Assembly: GCA_004009845.1 (NCBI GenBank) | Contig: RMBW01000103.1 | Span: 1-64,000 of the forward strand | Length of the DNA: 64,000 bases | Source: Davidsoniella eucalypti | Taxonomy: Eukaryota; Ascomycota; Sordariomycetes; Microascales; Ceratocystidaceae | Direction of reading: 5' to 3' | Shown here: piece by piece, positions 61,844 through 64,000 of the stretch | Layout of the letters: every line of letters starts with the position of its first letter | Numbering within the stretch: the first letter of the stretch is position 1 | Notes under the pieces: generated by a model | Seen by the model: the letters and a program-made list of their open reading frames with translations, nothing else | Told to the model about the DNA's origin: nothing | The model's database searches: none | Made by a program: the position numbers and the translations under genes

Positions 61844-63795
61844 ATGGACGGTCCATCTTGTGAGCTGGACGAACGGAGCGACGGCGACGATGTTGTCGAG
61901 GTAAACACCAATTATGTATTGCTAAATCTTGACCTATGATTGGAAACTGACTGGCCGACTTTTAGGTTCAATTCGACACGCGGAACGCCTACCGTCGTAA
62001 GAGCTCCATGATAGCCTCTGAACACACAGATCCGACCTCTCTAAACGAACTTCGTCGCCGTCGCGAACATAGCCGTACAGTTGGCAGTGATGAAGCTTGC
62101 CTCCGAGCAATCACTCAGGAACTTAGCAACACCTCAATCGCCGAAGATACCGAGGAAAACACAGACGAGCAGCCAGAGTCTCATGCCGAGCAGGTGGAGG
62201 CCCAGGCCGAAGCTGTAGTCAAGGAAGAGGTGGAAACAGGGGACATCCAAGGGGCGAAAAGAGCAGAGGAAGGTGGCGCAGGAAGTTCGCGTGATGATGG
62301 TTCGCCGCCCTCCCGTGTGATTTTGTATCCGAGAGAATGTTCCGGCCAGGAAGATGAACAGGCCTGGGTGGGCGCCATGCGCAAGCGGGGAGGACCACAA
62401 CCAGCCGACCTCAAGAGCAACGTGCATCCTATAGTTGCCGATGGCCCCGATGGCCCCGAAGGCCGCAAACCCACCAACAGCCACAAGGCCGTCGTCTCCG
62501 AGATTCTCGTGCCGGCTGGCACATACGACGTGCGGAATGCGCCATCGACCGAGCTCAACAGCCGCCACCTCACCAAGAAACAACTGACCGACATGGTCTG
62601 GGGCGTCCGGGAACTATCGCGTCGACTAGGCAGTGTGCGCATCAAGGCGCGCGTACGCTCCATCTTCGTACTAACCAAGATCCACGATGTTGCTCTGATA
62701 ACCCACACGCGCACCCTGATCCACTGGCTACTACACCCGGACCGGCGCGCACGCTACGTCGTCTACGTCGAGGATACCCTACTAGCCGCTCATCGGCGGT
62801 TCGATGCTGCCGGCCTGCGCGCCGAGCTAGCCCAGTTGCACGCAGATGCTGGGAACGATGCGGCTGCTGCTGAGGTGCGCGATGCCGATCATGGTCGCTT
62901 GCGCGCCTGGACATCCGAGCAGTGTCGTGCGAAGCCCGAGACGTTTGATTTTTGCATCACTCTCGGCGGAGATGGCACCGTGCTATATGCCGGCTGGCTA
63001 TTCCAGCGCGTTGTCCCGCCCGTGATCTCGTTCGCGCTGGGCAGTCTCGGCTTCTTGACCAAGTTTGACTTTGCCCAGTTTCAGGACACTCTGGGCACTG
63101 CCTTTGTCAAGGGTGTCGTTGTTAGTCTTCGTTTACGCTTCGAGTGTACTGTGATGCGCTCGCGTGCGCGTCGCCAGCTTCCAGCGGGCGAGCAGCAGGA
63201 CATAATGCTGGAGGAGCTACAGCGCCGCGATCTGGTTGAAGAGCTGGTTGACGAGGAACATGCCAATGCATACACGCATCGTCCTGATGGCTCGTATGAT
63301 ATCCTGAATGAGGTCGTTGTCGACCGCGGTCCCAATGCCACCATGTCAACAACCGAGATCTTTGGCGATAACGAACACTTCACCACTGTGTTGGCCGACG
63401 GCGTCTGCGTGAGCACACCTACGGGTAGCACGGCGTATAACCTCGCGGCTGGTGGCTCTCTGTGCCATCCAGACAACCCTGTCATGCTTGTAACCTCCAT
63501 ATGTGCCCACGCCCTGTCTTTCCGGCCCATCATCCTACCAGACACAATTGTGTTGCGTATAGGTGTTCCATATACAGCACGCGCTAGCTCATGGGCATCC
63601 TTTGATGGCCGTGATCGCGTGGAGCTACTTCCAGGCGACTACGTCACAATCAGCGCTAGCCGGTATCCGTTTGCTTCGGTCTTGGCAGATGGCACTGGCC
63701 GGAGCCAGGACTGGGTCAATAGCATCAGAGGAAAGCTAGGATGGAATTCTCGGCATAGGCAAAAGGTCTTTGATAGTTGGGAAACAGAAGATTGA
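61844..63795 (+). CDS. NAD kinase (ATP-NAD kinase, Utr1/Pos5 family)
   Basis: Two exons, 61844-61900 and 61966-63795, give 628 residues. The intron (65 nt) begins GTAAAC and ends TTTTAG, in phase 0; the second exon opens VQFDTRNAYRRKSS. The N-terminal ~140 residues are acidic and disordered. Residues ~190-600 form the catalytic region: the nucleotide-binding GGDGT at 353-357, then SFALGSLGFLTKFDF, then an NEVVVDRG segment at 467 and TPTGSTAYNLAAGGS around 505. The enzyme makes NADP+ from NAD+ and so sets supply for NADPH-dependent biosynthesis and oxidative-stress defence. No mitochondrial presequence is evident, so the cytosol is likely. The length fits filamentous-fungal Utr1-like enzymes, which carry extended N-termini. 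An alternative start at 62008 would drop 33 residues. Confidence 0.94.
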
Positions 63796-64000
63796 GATCA
63801 TAGAGGCTCTAAGAAACATTGCCTTGGTTTTCCATGTGAATGTACGTGTATATATATTATAAGATGATAGACATGAATGAATAAAAAAAAAGTAAAATAA
63901 AAACTTGAGACATATCTGGTACATTATAGACTATCATAACACATGCATAGAAAATACATCTCGTCGTGAAATCGACCTACGTAGCCTGGGTGGTGTCGTC
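63796..64000. other. 3' flank of the NAD kinase gene
   Basis: An A/T-rich 3' region with AATAAA-like strings near 63880-63900; the window ends in it. Confidence 0.5.

Noticed and set aside
62134..62714. Minus-strand frames of 149 and 177 codons opposite the NAD kinase
   Set aside because: They are antisense shadows of a GC-rich coding exon with no recognisable domain.

Overview
The window is nuclear DNA of a filamentous ascomycete (Pezizomycotina). The evidence is short introns with GTRAGT-like donors and CTAAC-type branch sites, and gene models that follow the filamentous-fungal forms of Ssk2-type MAPKKK, Pex6 and Las1. I cannot place it to order or species. I found no rRNA, tRNA, CRISPR array or bacterial-style operon by eye.

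The left part (1-23.5 kb) is gene-dense. In order it holds an Ssk2-family MAPKKK (+), a steryl-ester-hydrolase-like lipase (-), the peroxisomal AAA ATPase Pex6 (+), an SH3BGR/thioredoxin-like protein with a long charged tail (-), the rRNA-processing nuclease subunit Las1 (-), and an acidic low-complexity protein of unknown function (-). The lipase and PEX6 are divergent and share a 1.4-kb spacer. Two gene pairs are convergent.

From 23,507 to 58,983 (about 35.5 kb) I find no protein-coding gene I can support. The stretch is not an AT-rich, repeat-saturated block. It is unique-looking DNA with homopolymer tracts, short palindromes built on TACATGTA and TACATATGTA, simple repeats, and at least three inverted-repeat elements that look like non-autonomous DNA transposons. 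A fourth such element lies just outside it, between LAS1 and the unknown gene. Such a large non-coding interval is exceptional for a fungus. It could be a small regional centromere, a very long upstream regulatory region of the low-complexity gene, or a non-coding RNA locus. The sequence alone does not decide.

The right end (59-64 kb) holds a divergent pair. One is a six-exon PfkB-family sugar kinase (-), assembled here from splice signals because its exons are too short to show as one reading frame. The other is an NAD kinase (+). Their 0.7-kb shared promoter has a perfect palindromic CRE (TGACGTCA), the type of site bound by Atf1/Sko1 bZIP factors, which act below the HOG pathway that the MAPKKK at the other end of the window feeds.
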